A stretch of DNA of 64,000 nt from positions 5,332,001 to 5,396,000 of the forward strand of contig OZ199838.1 in assembly GCA_964304625.1 (NCBI GenBank), given 5' to 3'. The translations under genes and the position numbers were made by a program. Positions 50,132-62,752 of this stretch are shown piece by piece. Within the stretch, counting starts at the first letter, position 1, and the number at the start of each line of letters is the position of its first letter. Under the pieces are notes generated by a model that worked only from the letters and a program-made list of their open reading frames with translations, was not told the origin of the DNA and ran no database searches. The stretch comes from Kudoa neothunni. Its lineage: Eukaryota; Cnidaria.

Positions 50132-50360
50132 TTTTTTTTACGTCAACTTCTCATTTTCAGAACTATTCCATACATAAAAATAAATAAAACTGAAGCTTTT
50201 AAAAATATTACAACAGATTGAGTTTTAGCATAATATTTTTCCCTTGAAGCAGATATATTATATAATGATAATAATGATTTGTAAAATAATACATAACGAT
50301 ATTTCTTATATAACTGTTTAAATTAGTTTCCCAACTTTTGAATAAATAAATATGTATATA

Positions 50361-52311
50361 CAGTAATGCAGGGACATTACGCACATTTTTAGGACAAAAC
50401 TTTAGGTGCGTAGTACCCCTGAAGTACGTAATATACCAGGTAATCTTAGTGGCGCGTTGTCGTATTTTTTTATTTAACGATTACATTTATTTCCTATATT
50501 AATCATAACTTGTAGATATTTAGAAAAAGTTTAATATTAAAAATACAAAACAATAAATTGAAATGAATAAACTATAATCGAAAATATATAGATTATCTTT
50601 AAAAATCAGTTATTTCATTATTCATTTACGAACCGCATCTTATTTTAAGGATGGCGAAGTTCAATTTTGTATTTTCTAAGATAAATAGGTCATGAGCAAA
50701 AATATTGTTTCTTAATTTATTTAAATGCTCAATGACTTCATTAATGGAACAAATATTGCCATTTTTTCGTAATTTTCATCAGTAAACGACTCATTCATTG
50801 GGTCCATTTCATTATTTATTGAGTAAACATAGTTATCTTCTTGGATAAATGAAGTAATTTCTTCTTTAACAATCTTCAAGTTGATTTTATGGGGAATTAC
50901 TTCTAATAGACGGAATAATGCCATCTGATTCACAATTATTAAAAAGGATGATTTCTAAAAACAGTTTTTGATTGTTTCTTCAATCACTAATTTCCACACT
51001 TCCTTCATCATGTACATATCGTCAGGTAAATCTGGAGGATTGTTACTTAACTTGTTATCAAAAACACTCGTGGAATTAACAATAACTTTATTTATCAAAT
51101 AATGCGTCAGATGATTATTGTAATTGTATTAAAAACTGTTAATACCTCCTTGATCTAATTATTGTAAATACATTGGTTGTTTCTGGTGGAGGAAACAGAG
51201 TTGAACGTTTGAAAAATTTAACATTTGGTGAGCTGGGAAATTATTAAGGAGTAATATGATTCTTCTCTTACATTAAGAAGGTTCGCGCTTCTATACCGTC
51301 AGATATTTTGAATAAATAAAGTCTTCTTGTTAATGTAATTGAGAAGTAAGAGATATTTTAATTTACAAAAGTACCAAGGTTTTTCATGATTGCGAGTTAT
51401 TAATAAGGGTCTTTTCTGGCATCGAATAAATCGCAGCAATTTTTACCCTCTTTGGATTTTTTAGAACCGAACAAGTTTTCCTTCATTTAAATACATAACC
51501 AGACATTGAATTTCCCATAGAGATGTAGATTTAAATGATATTTTATTTTTTTTCAGGTAAAATAGTCCAGTTTCATCCAAACCAAAAATACCTATTGGAT
51601 CATAATTTTTGATCAACTTTAACAGTTGATCTCTACAAGAGGAAATTATTTCAGGAACAACATTCTTTTATTCACTTATGCATTTGTTATTTTCAATCCA
51701 ACTCTCGGAAAAAATATTTGAAACTAATCATAACAATTGTGTTTTTAATTTCATATGAATAATCGTTGGCGTTTTTAATTATATCATCCTGGGAAAGTTC
51801 GATATTACGTGATCTCATTACATCAATCAACTCTATAAGCTTAGAATCTAAAATGTTGGAATTATCTTTTCTTGAGGTTTCCCTGCTGTGATATAGGCCC
51901 CGGTGTTATAATCTTTCAGAATACTTTTCTTTTTTAATAGTATGCTGTTTAAGGAAGATATCGATTTTAATTCAACTTTTTAAGCTTTTGAGCCATTTAA
52001 TTTTTTATATCATCGTAATAATTTATTCTTTTAACTTTATCATCTAACTATCGATACTTTCTCAGATTTCTTAATTGCATACTAACTGTGTCGTTAGATT
52101 AATTTAATTGAGGGGGATTTTTAGTGCGCAGTAAGCATACCGCCAAATTTTCTCGGTCTCTGCTCATATTTTTAATAATAATTTTATTTAATTCAACATT
52201 TTTAAGTGTTTATTATTATAAATAACAAAATTGTGTATTTTTATTAGGAAACATTGCGATAATATCATCAAATGAGTAGTACCCCTGCTATGCAATAACC
52301 CTGCGCTACTG
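50361..52311 (-). mobile_element. pogo/Tigger-like transposon, decayed
   Basis: The element is bounded by TA on both sides (50359-50360 and 52312-52313), with ends CAGTAATGCAGGGACATTAC on the left and, complemented, CAGTAGCGCAGGGTTATTGC on the right. The minus strand holds a degenerate transposase. A CENP-B-like DNA-binding region lies around 51740-51855 (LIELIDVMRSRNIELSQDDI). A DDE_1 catalytic motif, IFGLDETGLFY, lies at about 51557-51590, the first catalytic Asp of the pogo group. A C-terminal acidic tail is at 50933-50721. Many stops and shifts separate these blocks, so it is inactive. The 1.95-kb size is normal for the group. Confidence 0.85.
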
Positions 52312-52412
52312 TATATATATAAGTATTTCTAATCTATGATAAATTATATTTTAAATGAAACCTTAAATAGAGTATATTACAATTATTCATAGCAATAAAT
52401 TACATTGTTTAA

Positions 52413-53556
52413 CCCTCTGATTGACTTTGGGGTCTGTGGGACCCCAGGGTTTTTTTGGCTTAATCTAATTAAAAAATTATGGAAACGTACCCATGAATTA
52501 TTAAAATATTCTATCGACAAAATATTTGGAAAATCACACATTACTGAGTAAATTAATCCTCAATAATCCGATCTAATGTTACTTTGCAATCACGCGCAAT
52601 GAATCTATATTAGCACATTTGGAAGAATGTGGGTCCAATATATTCAAGAATAGGATTTTTAAACAAAAAGGTTTTTCATATCAATATTTTTTAAAATTAT
52701 TGAATAATAATCCAAGTTGACAAAATTGCTAGACAAAGTGACGAAATAACTCGAAAATCCCTACAAGCAATTGGACCAGAACTACAATCCATTGTAGACC
52801 TAACTGAATTTCTTGAAAATGGTGACCTAGTTATAAAATTATTCCGCTTCTGTTGTTTGTAAAATTCATTGAAAACTGGGTCCCCGGTATGTCATTGGAA
52901 CATTTAAACACTTAAAATGCTGTTTCATCAGAATCGCTACTTAAAGGTTGAAATTTGTCACGAAAATAACCAGAACTACTCTTCGTTATTGAATACATTG
53001 ATTATTAGCAACAAGGAAACATTTAGTAAGTAGAAAACATTAAAATGTTTTAAAAATTTAATTTTATTGATTAAAATTTTATTACCATAAAATATAAAGA
53101 GAATATTTTTAAATTAACTACTTATTGTAATTTATAAGCTGTGACTACAAGGAAATAACAACGGCATTGCAATGCAGGTGTAACAACAGATTACGGGGCT
53201 CCGGACGAATCTTCCCGTACTGAACTATCAAGGATTAGTTCGTACAGTGATCAACGATTTTCTTGATATTGCGTGGATAGAATTACGTAATACTTCAAAT
53301 GTCGCATTTTCATAATTTTTCAATTAGATCAAGCCAACAAAAACTGGGGTCCCATTGACCCAAAGTCCGTTGGATGATGGATTTTGATTTTCGTGTTATG
53401 TAATAGCAATTATAAACTACAAAATACATCAATATATACTTTACATAAATATATAAGAATAACCAAGATTACAGACTTGAATGTATATTAGAAAGAAATT
53501 TTATGGACAATATAATATGGCATTGGGGTCCCACACATCCCGAATCTGTTAGAGGG
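52413..53556. mobile_element. piggyBac-like non-autonomous element
   Basis: The left side is TTAA (52409-52412) followed by CCCTCTGATTGACTTTGGGG. The right side is CGAATCTGTTAGAGGG followed by TTGAA, a decayed TTAA. Complemented, the right end gives CCCTCTAACAGATTCGGG, matching the left. A further GGGGTCCC block repeats inside both ends, like subterminal repeats of this superfamily. The 1.14-kb interior has no full transposase. One open plus-strand stretch at about 52731-52860 (KIARQSDEITRKSLQAIGPE) is protein-like but not recognised. Confidence 0.7.
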
Positions 53557-53967
53557 TTGAAATGGCGCTATTCCAAATTTTTTAACGAATATCCTAGTAT
53601 TATAATTTATTAAAATTATTGAAAGTCACCATAACATTTCGAAACTATTTTTGAGAAAGTTTTTTAAATAGAGCGTCATGAAGATGCTATTTTTTCTTAT
53701 TCATTTAAAATTTAAATGAAAATTGGGAACGAAAGGGCTAAGCAAATTAAATCGATCGCCTAATTCCAGCAAATCATTCAATTTCTATTCTTTCGTATGT
53801 ATTTGAGTTCTTAATAAGAAGGATGGCTCAAAGAACAAAGTAACAATTTTTGATTGATTTGACAATCATAATGTACGAAAATCGAATTTAATCAATAAAT
53901 ACATATCCGACTGATAGAATTTCATCCCAAATATTATATGATAAGTAAATGATAAAATATAATGTTT
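53557..53967. other. 3' flank of the DLAT gene
   Basis: Non-coding AT-rich sequence downstream of the minus-strand DLAT stop codon. It should contain the 3' untranslated region and polyadenylation signal; AATAAA-like matches cannot be ranked in such AT-rich DNA. Confidence 0.4.
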
Positions 53968-56676
53968 TTATAGAAGCATTTGAATCGGATTTTCGAGTAG
54001 TGTTTTGAATTTTTTTACCCAAACCGCTCCAAGTGCTCCATCGATAATTCTGTGGTCCGCACTAAGGGTTACTTGCATAAAGGACTTAACTACAGGCCTA
54101 AAACAAAAGCTCCTGTCAACAAAAGAGTCTACCAAAATATTGACGATAACTTGTTATCTTCATCTGGAACCATTATTTTGTTTATTGATCCTACTGCAAG
54201 AATGGCACTCTAACGCGGAAAGAAGTGATTTAGAAAAACTCATGTTGTCACGTTTCTAAATATATACTTGAGGTGGATTGATGACGGCACAAAATGACGT
54301 AATTCCATACATACCCAAGTTGGAAATAGTGAATGTTCCACCCTATTGATTGAAATCAACCCCCTATTAATTTATTTATCAATAAAATACTTGATATTCA
54401 TTTAATGCAAGTTTGTTTTCGCGGGCTTTTCTCACCAACTGTTTAATCTCGTTATTAATTTGAACCAGTCCCTACATGCGAAGTGAAACCGTAATTTTAT
54501 GAAAATGAAATAAGTTCAACCTTCTGATTGACATCTCTCACAAATGGGGTTATTAAACCACTTTCGGTACTTACTGCGATATTTATATCAACATTTTGAT
54601 ATCTATATTAGTTGATTATGAGATCACAGATAAAACAAAAACATCATCAAGAAAAATCCTATTCCTACAATCACAAAAACCGCACTCCTTAATATTACAT
54701 AGCTTGAATTTTGTCATTAATTTTCAAATTAAAAGCTACATTTAAAATTATTAATATTAGTATCATTGACTGAAAAACAGATAAAAACACGTTATAATCT
54801 CGATTTTTTAATATCTGTTGATTCTCATGATAATTTAAACAAAATACTGTCGAATAAAAGTGTCCATCCAAGCAGAATTGGATTCGGGAATAGCAGTCAG
54901 ACAAATACTTGCTGCTTTTACAACGAAATCATTAAACGACAGTTTCATGGTGTCCTTGACAAGTTGTTTGTTGAATTTGGATCTTAATCTACACAATAAT
55001 AATTATTATTAGCATTTCTTTTTGTTTTATCTCTTAATCTTACTTAATTAATTCATCCACGCAAATCTCAGTATTGAGATAGTAGTGAGGGATGGTTTGT
55101 TTGGACTGTGTGAGACGAGTAGCAATCACCTTCAAAATCACAAAAAATAATCCTCAACAACTCAATTTTCAATCACCTTTCTCATATTTGTCAAAGGAAC
55201 ATCAATATAATTGGTGGCTGTAAAGGTTGGTAGAATGACAGGAGTAGACTCAATAGTAGTAGGTTTTGTATCGACAAAAGCTTTCACATCGCCCGAAATA
55301 ATTCTTCCTCTGGGACCACTTCCGGCAACTTTCTAAGCACACAAACAATTAAAGGAGTGAAATTTATTAGTGAATTGAGTTTTTTACCGTTAAATCAACT
55401 CCAAGTTCATTTCCAAGTTTTTTGGCATAAGGGCTAACTTTAATCCTAGAATGTTCACTAGAAACATTAGGCGGGAGAATTTCTTTGCTGGCATGCTGTT
55501 GAGTTCGGGGGTTGGACTCGACCTCGAATTTTTCTTCGGCTTTACCGCCCACAACAAAATCTTCAAACAATGCGATATCATTTTTGTTAGTTGTAATCAC
55601 AGCAATGGGCTAAATTTCAATAACATAACAATGTTAATTCTATATCTCCCAGAGACAAAAACAATTACCTCATTAATGGCAATATTGCTGGTATTCTCAG
55701 GTATAAGTATTTTTGCCAGATAGCCTTTGTAAGGAGTTTCCATAGCCATAACGGCTTTATCTGTCTCAACAAGAGCCAACTCATCTCCCTCATCTAATCT
55801 GTCGCCAACGGATTTATTCCAGGCGGTTAATGTGCCATTTTCCATAGTAGGTGAAAGACTTGGTAATTTGACCAGTTTGTGTTTGGGATAGCTTTTTGTG
55901 CTTGTATTTGTACTGGTTGTTGTTGATGATGATGAGGTGGTCGAAGGGGAAGTTTCCACTGGGGATGGGACGGCTTTAATTTTACCCTCTTTAAGTAGTT
56001 CAACACTGAGTGATGATACTTTCTCAATATCAGCTTTTTTGCTAACGATAATAGCAATTGGCTAAATAAGGTTGATAATAGCATGAGAAATCTCAATACA
56101 ATAAGCAAGTACTTCATTTATCGGTATTCCAGTGCTACCTTCCGGTTGTAAAATTTTTGCCAAATAACCTTTATACGGAGTCTCCATAGCCATAACGGCC
56201 TTATCAGTTTCAATCTGAGCTATTGTATCCCCTTCATCGATAAAATCCCCTTCAACTTTATCCCAACATTTTATAGTTCCTTGCTCCATTGTTGGTGACA
56301 AGCTTGGCAACTTGGCGATTTTATATTTCATAGAGCAGTTAATGCAATTAGATAATGAAAAATATTTTTTATCAGTAGCATCGTTCAATATATCTATTAT
56401 TTATTTAATCAGAAAATTCAAAGGTAAAAATATGGCGCGGAAAATTTGTTTTTTTCGACTAAAAATCTTACTTTTATAACAGTTCACCTTAGTCGTATCA
56501 AAAGCAAAAGAAGAACACGGATTTCGAATGAAAGCTGCCATTAATCCATCTAATTGACCAATGAACTTATTTTTGATAAAAACAATTTGTATACAATATC
56601 GAGTAACCAACAACGTGCATTGAACCCTTCGTGCAGACGTAAGATTTAAATTTTTCAATGACAATGCACGTCGCAT
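53968..56676 (-). CDS. DLAT: dihydrolipoyllysine acetyltransferase, E2 of pyruvate dehydrogenase
   Basis: Twelve exons join in perfect phase to 636 residues: 56676-56472, 56393-56113, 56061-55669, 55609-55388, 55332-55177, 55129-55044, 54988-54848, 54602-54521, 54471-54391, 54342-54268, 54209-54151 and 54097-53968. A basic N-terminus ([19 protein letters not shown]) fits mitochondrial import. Two lipoyl domains follow, each with the lipoylated lysine in [10 protein letters not shown] (first near residue 133). Next come a Ser/Thr linker, the E1/E3-binding domain ([27 protein letters not shown]) and the acetyltransferase core with [11 protein letters not shown] and catalytic DHRIIDG, ending PIQMLL. 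It transfers acetyl groups to coenzyme A in the mitochondrial matrix. Two lipoyl domains and 636 residues match animal E2. All key residues are present and introns are about 50-245 bp. Confidence 0.97.
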
Positions 56677-57037
56677 ATTTTTAAATTTCCGAACAACTGC
56701 GAAAATTTAACCTGTGTGAGAATGTGAGATGTGCAATGGAGTTGTTAAGAGCGTGCGCGCAATGGATGACAGCATCAGGCTCACATGGCCTCAACATTAC
56801 GTTGGTAAAATTTAAACAAGTCCTACGAATGAATGCTAACGTCAACACTATCTATGCTGGTAAAATTTAAGCGAGTCCTACGAATGTTAATTCTTAGTAA
56901 CCGAACACTAGGATAAATCAACAATGAGCCAGTCAAAACTTTTAACTCAATTTAATGGGCACAGAAAATAATGCGCAAAAGACAACACAATCTGTTAACA
57001 AACTTACTAATGCTATCATTGAAACAAACTGTGTTAA
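56677..57037. promoter_or_regulatory. DLAT upstream region with a duplicated 28-bp motif
   Basis: This short space lies between the DLAT start and the RPL13A stop, so it must hold the DLAT promoter and the RPL13A 3' end. A 28-bp segment beginning GGTAAAATTTAARCRAGTCC and ending TACGAATG occurs twice in the same direction, at 56804-56831 and 56859-56886, with two mismatches. A duplicated transcription-factor site is possible; a chance local duplication is equally possible. Confidence 0.4.
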
Positions 57038-57869
57038 TTAAACAAGTTGGCCCAAACGACGCAATTCAGCATCAATTTGCTTTAGTTTGTCAGCACAACC
57101 AGCGCCTTTAGCAATAGTTGCTCTGCGAGCCTATATAATTAAATTATATATACTGCTCAATCACTCTGTAAACAAACATACATCCTCCTTAACCTTCTTT
57201 TGGTAGTATTTGGCCGATGAAACCTTTCTTTTAGCCTCCAATCTAGCAACAACGTCCTTGTATTTCCAGCCATAGTTGGTAGAGAGACGTTCCAGCTTTT
57301 CAAACTTAAAGCGTCGATATTAAACACTGTTGATAAGCATTGTGAATAAATAGATTAAATACTTTGCTGGAAGGTTTCAAACATATCACACGATTGCAAC
57401 CAGGCACAACCAAACGTTTAACTGTGGCATACTTTGGAGGAACACCTTCGAATGTCTTAAGTCGCTTCAACGCTTCCTTTCCACGTTCAGTTCTGCATGG
57501 TAACATGCCTAGAACAATGTATTTGAATTCGGTTGTCATTGAGGCACATTTCTTAATTCTAACAACAACCTACCTCTTACTGCCTTCACAAAAATCATGC
57601 TGGGGGCCCTTTGGTGGTAAGGACCTTTAGCGTGATTGGAACACACTCTCTTTCTACGATATTGCTTGAAAATGGCCAACATTCTTTTGAATGTTCCACT
57701 CTTGCATATCTGCTCACATCTCACAACCACAACTTTGTTACCATTTAACAGTTGTTTAGCGGTCACGCTTGCCAATCTACCCAACAAATGGTTGGCACCA
57801 TCAATTACTATTGTCTAAATTTTAATTCACACAATGAAAGAAGCAATGCTGATGAACTTGTCTGGTCAT
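57038..57869 (-). CDS. RPL13A: 60S ribosomal protein L13a (uL13)
   Basis: Five exons join in phase to 204 residues, the normal length (203 in human): 57869-57858 (MTRQ), 57814-57574, 57508-57363, 57304-57182 and 57130-57038. Introns are 43, 65, 58 and 51 bp. Family marks are [19 protein letters not shown], the VVVVRCE strand, the rRNA-contacting [12 protein letters not shown], and [20 protein letters not shown], then [14 protein letters not shown] and a basic helical C-terminus ending RRLGQLV. It is a structural protein of the cytosolic large ribosomal subunit. The four-residue first exon is shorter than the usual L13a N-terminus, and its 43-bp intron (GTTCAT donor) is the weakest junction. 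The gene is intact and lies head-to-tail with DLAT on the same strand. Confidence 0.96.
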
Positions 57870-58216
57870 TCCGATGTAGGTTACGATCACGCTAACACAA
57901 GCCGAACTATTATCGTCAATCTCCGTAGCACATTCGCGATTGATGATTTTATATTCTTCCAATAAATATATTCCTTAAACTGATCAGTGTTTTATTTTTG
58001 ATAAATTTAATTGAAAGTTAGTTTTTAAGATTATGTTGTCATTATTTTGAGGCTACCAGGACCAATTTCTAAATTCATCAATAGTGATGGTTATTCTTAA
58101 GAGATAAACAAAGCTATCGATTTAGCTTTTAGTATTGAATTACTTTTGGTTCATATTAGCTGTATATAAAGAAATTAAGTCTAATATTAGATCGCGCCTG
58201 CGCGATAAAGCCAGAT
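57870..58216. other. upstream region of RPL13A
   Basis: Presumed promoter and 5' leader of RPL13A (minus strand), extending to the hAT element. No clear 5' terminal oligopyrimidine tract could be fixed without a mapped transcription start. Confidence 0.4.
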
Positions 58217-58959
58217 ATCAGGCATGTGCCGTGGGTAATTATTCCGGGTAGGCAGCCGGTGCTTTGGTACAAGAAAATTTTAACGAAAGTTTTAACTATT
58301 TATATTTTCATATAGGAAGCTAAAAAATATTTAATCTATAAATATTTTTTCACGAAAATTAGTTTGGATTTAATGTTTAAGAATTATTGTTCAATAAATT
58401 TTTTAATAACTTATTTATCGGAAATTGTAATTCTTATGTTGTATTTGTAGACTAAAGATAAAATATTAAAATTATAAATCGAATTTTTCAGGATTTTGAA
58501 ATATTTATCTAATTAAATTAATGTTTATGCGTGAGAATGCAATTAATTTAAACACCAACGATTTATTTGAAATGTGGACGTCTCTTTATCAAATTAAAGA
58601 GGATACAATAATAATTTAACTATGAATTTTTATATTTTAATGATTTATATATCATGAAATTAATAATACTCCATTCTTAATAATTATTATAGAGGTCATA
58701 TCTAGTTAACACCATAAAACATTCTTAATTTAAATTTGGGACCTGGTCCTATGCTACATAGACAGCTAAATTAGTTAATAAAGAGATTATTTTTACAATA
58801 CAAACCAATAATGTAATGATAGGCCAAAATAAAGCGGATAAATCATTGCTGTAAGTTAAGATTACAAAAATATTTGAAAGTTGGTGTTTTGTATTTTTCT
58901 ACTTATAAAAGAAACCTAATCTTCTTTCTTTTGTTGTAGCAAAGGTATCAATCACCTTT

Positions 58960-61900
58960 TCATAGAAATTGAAGGTCGGGTCTTGTTCCATTTGGTTGTC
59001 TTTCCTTTTCAATCGATATTAATGCAAGGGAAGGAAGTCGTTGGTCTGTTATCATGTTCCTGGTGTAGATTTTAATTCGTTTCAATGCAGAAAACGATCT
59101 TTCCACAGAAATGGTTGTTGCAGGAATCGTTAAAATTAATTGTAACAATTTGACAACCTCAGGAAATGTTTGGTCCAGTTGATGCTGGGAGATAAAATCG
59201 AGCAATTTTGTAGGGGACTATTCATTGAATACATGAGCATTATATATTCCGGCCAAATCAGCTTTCAATCTTAAAATATCAAAAACTTTTCCATAATTCG
59301 TTTGCAGACTTGTAAGGGCACTCGTGTCAATTTGGCATGATAAATTGTCAAAGTTATTTCCATTAATCAATGACATAAACTTGAGATTTTCGAAATCATT
59401 AGATCTCGTTCTCAGATTCTTTATTATATCACTGACCATTGTACCCAATAATATCGCTCTTTCATTTTTTGTCACATTGAGGGGGAGGATAGGTCTAATT
59501 AAGATATTTTCTTAACAATATTTTTCGAAATTATAATACAATAACTCAAATTTTGTTATTGTAACATTGATTCTTTCCATGCAATACGCAATGTCTATCA
59601 TTTTCATCCGCAATATATTGAAGAGCGCATCAGTTAACATGAAAATTTCATTATATATCATCAATAAAAAGTATGTTGAGTCGTTTTTTAGCCAATTGAA
59701 AAGTCCGTTACTTCGAAGTAAAGTGTCTGAATCCCAAAATTCGGGATTGTTGTTTACATTGTAGAAAATTTGCAAAGATCATCGTGATACTCTAATATCA
59801 TCCGCACTAATTTTGAATTTGAATTCCATCTCGTTGCCACTGCTATTGGATTGCGTCTCCGCACAATCTCGTCAAGAAATTGGACCAGTTTCATCGAATT
59901 TTTGAAAAAAGAGGAAAGTACTTCATTAGTCTTGAAAAAGATCGTACAATCAGGGATAAACTTGGCGGATTGTGGCAACACAAGATTTAACTTATGGGTA
60001 TAACAGTGAGTAAACAGCGAAGTCGATATCTTTTGTCTAACTTTTGACTGAACTCCATTTAAGTGGGAGGTTATAACTATCGTTTCATCATATGTTTGTG
60101 CGACTAATTTCTCTTCAATGTTGTATTTATATACGTTTTTGAATGCAGATTCCGTTACACCACCCGCTGTTCTGTCACGAAGAGTATCAAATCCAATGCA
60201 AACATCCTTAATTTTCGATCCCAATACGTATCTTGATATTGTTGAACATTGAGATGTGCATGAGATATCGGTCGTCTCATCCACTTCTATAGCAACGAAA
60301 GGAGCCTGTGCTAATTCCTCTTTAATATTATTCTCCAAAACCACCTTTATAGCCATAATCAGATCATTTTGAATCCTATTGGAAATACCAGAAAAAATTG
60401 ATGAATTCTGTAAATGATTTGATAATTTTTCGTCAAATTTTGCGGTATAATTCAACAACTCCAAATAATTACCTCGATTTAAAGACAGCTCGTGTTCATT
60501 ATCACCGCGAAAAATAAGTTCTTGTTTAATCGAAAAGCGAACCGCCCGGATCAATGTTTCCAATATCTCTATATTTTTCTTAACACTTTTATTGTGAAGT
60601 TCAATAGAAATATTTTTCTGTTTATCAAGATGCAAATCTACTCGTACAGATCCAAATGTTTTCCATGAACGTTTGCCTTAATAACGTGCTACGGATCGCT
60701 CATGATTATTTAAAGCAATCGACAAATTATTTAAGTCGAAATATCCTCCTTTGACCTACAAACTTTCATTACTTACTGATAAAAGCAAACATGGCGCATA
60801 TCTATTAAAATGTTAAACTTTCTTTTAAAAATGTCAATTAAACTTTAAACAAAGCTATGTAACGCTGAAATAACAGGGAATGATTGAATTTTATTCATAT
60901 ATATTTTTTATTTCTAATTGTTAATTTTTTCTTTGTGCAAGGAGGCCGAGAAATAAGATTTTGAATGCTTTAAATAATTCGCACAGTTCGCTTCTTTTAT
61001 TTCGTATGGGCTTTTTCTAAAACATTCGAGCAGCTCTAAATGTGTTTTGGGTTCCATCCGTTTCACAATGGATTTATGTTGTCCACATACTTCCTCAATC
61101 GGATTAAGGAACGGCGGATAGGGTGGTAACAGCAACAATTTATAGGGGCTGTTTTCAATCAATGCTTTTACACTTTCGGTTTTGTGGAATACAACATTAT
61201 CCATTATTAAAATGGCTTTTTCTATTGGATTTGATTCCAATTTTTCGAAAAGATCCGTTGAAAATGAGGAAAAAATAAGTTGGTTTACACCGCCCGTGTG
61301 AATTTTAAATCCCCAAATTTTTTTACTTCTCATGGCTGCTATTAGCGTAATGTTTTGGGATCTAATGGATTTCACTTTTAAATTTGCTCTAAGAACTGTA
61401 AGTGATCTGCCTTGAGAACGTCGAGTTGCCAGAGAAAACCCAGATTCGTCAATAAAGAGAATTTAAGAATATTCTGGTTCCAGGCGGATGTATTCGTTCA
61501 CATAACTAAGAAAATCATAAGCCAATTATAAAAATTAATTTTATACTCGCATCTTAATGAAATAGTCCTAAGGAAATTCCGGTCCACTGGCACTAATAAT
61601 ATTTTTTTCAGAGTATAATGGAATTCATTCAGAACCCTGAAGAAGGTTTGTAGAGAAACCCGAATGGAGTATTTCTCGTAGACCTTTTCGGATAATTATT
61701 TAAGGGATAGCGTACAATTGTCATCCACCTCATTTATAATAAATTGTTTTTGATCAGCGTTCAATAATGAACGGCGATCTCCACCTGTTGCTAGTCTTTC
61801 TTCTGACCCTGTTTCATTTATCTTTTTGACAATTCTACTTATCGTAGATTCCTGAATTCCCAGAGACTCAGATATTTGACGGTTGGTCTTCCCATTCTGA

Positions 61901-62242
61901 ATGGCTTCAGAAATTATATCAAAATATGAATATTTGGAGTCGTTGGAAAATCTTTTCCCTATCTTTCTTATTAACAATTTCGTATTTTCTTCTTATTTTA
62001 TTAATAATTCCTGGTTCAACAGGAATATCTGAATCTTAATTCTTAAAAAATAACTAGCGCGCGCCATGTTTGCATCGTGATTGGAAAAGTTTGCATCTTG
62101 GTCGTGAAATACTGTATTAAACGTCGTGATAATTGTCTTCCCTTTCAGTTGTTTAAGTTCTTTAAGATCGGAGTCGGTCTATCATTTCTTATAATTTGTA
62201 ATTTATCTTCATAATGAAGTTTTGAAAACTCTTTAAGATGTC
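58960..62242 (-). pseudogene. broken hAT transposase, split by a mariner insertion
   Basis: The N-terminus (MDSGHLKEFSKLHYEDKLQI) lies at 62242 to about 62130, then the mariner copy intervenes. The frame resumes at about 60780 with a TTF-finger tail (YFDLNNLSIALNNHERS) and a DUF4371-like region (residues such as FVAIEVDETTDIS). The RNase-H fold follows, with HCYTHKLNLVLPQSAKF and ATRWNSNSKL, and finally the hATC dimerisation motif, TISVERSFSALKRIK, near 59120-59070. After 59754 the frame changes several times (59775-59512, 59475-59218 and 59205-58960 are separate pieces), and a stop near 60678 interrupts the early part. It is not functional. Confidence 0.85.
60785..62114 (-). mobile_element. 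Tc1/mariner-like transposon, copy B, inserted in the hAT
   Basis: Same family as copy A at 18496. The right end is intact (complement CAGTATTTCACGACCAAGAT, followed by TA at 62115-62116). The left terminal repeat is missing or too decayed to see, so the left boundary is approximate. The transposase remnant on the minus strand spans about 62030-60914. Its start codon is changed (ATT for ATG), a CAA of copy A reads TAA at about 61695-61697, and other shifts exist. Copy B still has the catalytic blocks FIDESGFSLATR, ILIMDNVVFHK and LNPIEEV, so DD34E spacing can be counted here. The nested position dates it after the hAT insertion. Confidence 0.85.
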
Positions 62243-62752
62243 CGCTATCCATATTTGAAGAGATAGAGTAAGATTAACAGAGGTGCGCGCCTTATGACAA
62301 GTAGGACAATAATTAGTATTAACTTTGGGCGATATTCCCAATATAGTTGTCATATAAATTATCTCGTATCAAAAATTGCTTTCATTCAAAATAAGAAAAA
62401 ATCGGATAAACAGAACAATTTATTTGAATAAATAATGCACGCACGGCAGGAATATTTTAAACAGATCACGTGATACGACAGTAGGCAGAACTTATGCTGC
62501 CTACCGCCGGCCATTCAAAACGCAATGATAATGATGCGGTACGTGTTAGTCACAAAATTTTACGTGGAATTTACATAGCGATTAGAAGGCAGAGTCGACT
62601 CGTGCCTATCTTGCTACTAATACCTCAAATTATTTTGTAGTTATAAGAATATTTAAATAATTATTGTAATTTTATCTTTAAACGATTAATTTATTTTTTT
62701 CCAATTTTTATTTAACAGGGTAGGCACTACCTACCTTGACTGCACGTGCCTG

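Larger units (their letters stand above)
58217..62752 (-). mobile_element. hAT element (DUF4371/TTF-finger type) with a nested mariner
   Basis: The left end, CAGGCATGTGCCGTGGGT, and the complemented right end, CAGGCACGTGCAGTCAAGG, are inverted. GGTAGGCA-type subterminal motifs recur near both ends. The transposase reads on the minus strand from ATG at about 62242 to about 58960, interrupted by a Tc1/mariner-like copy at about 60785-62114. Without the insert the element is about 3.2 kb, a normal autonomous hAT size. No matching 8-bp flanking duplication is visible (CCAGATAT against GTGAAAAT), so the outer boundaries are less sure than the coding content. Confidence 0.75.
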
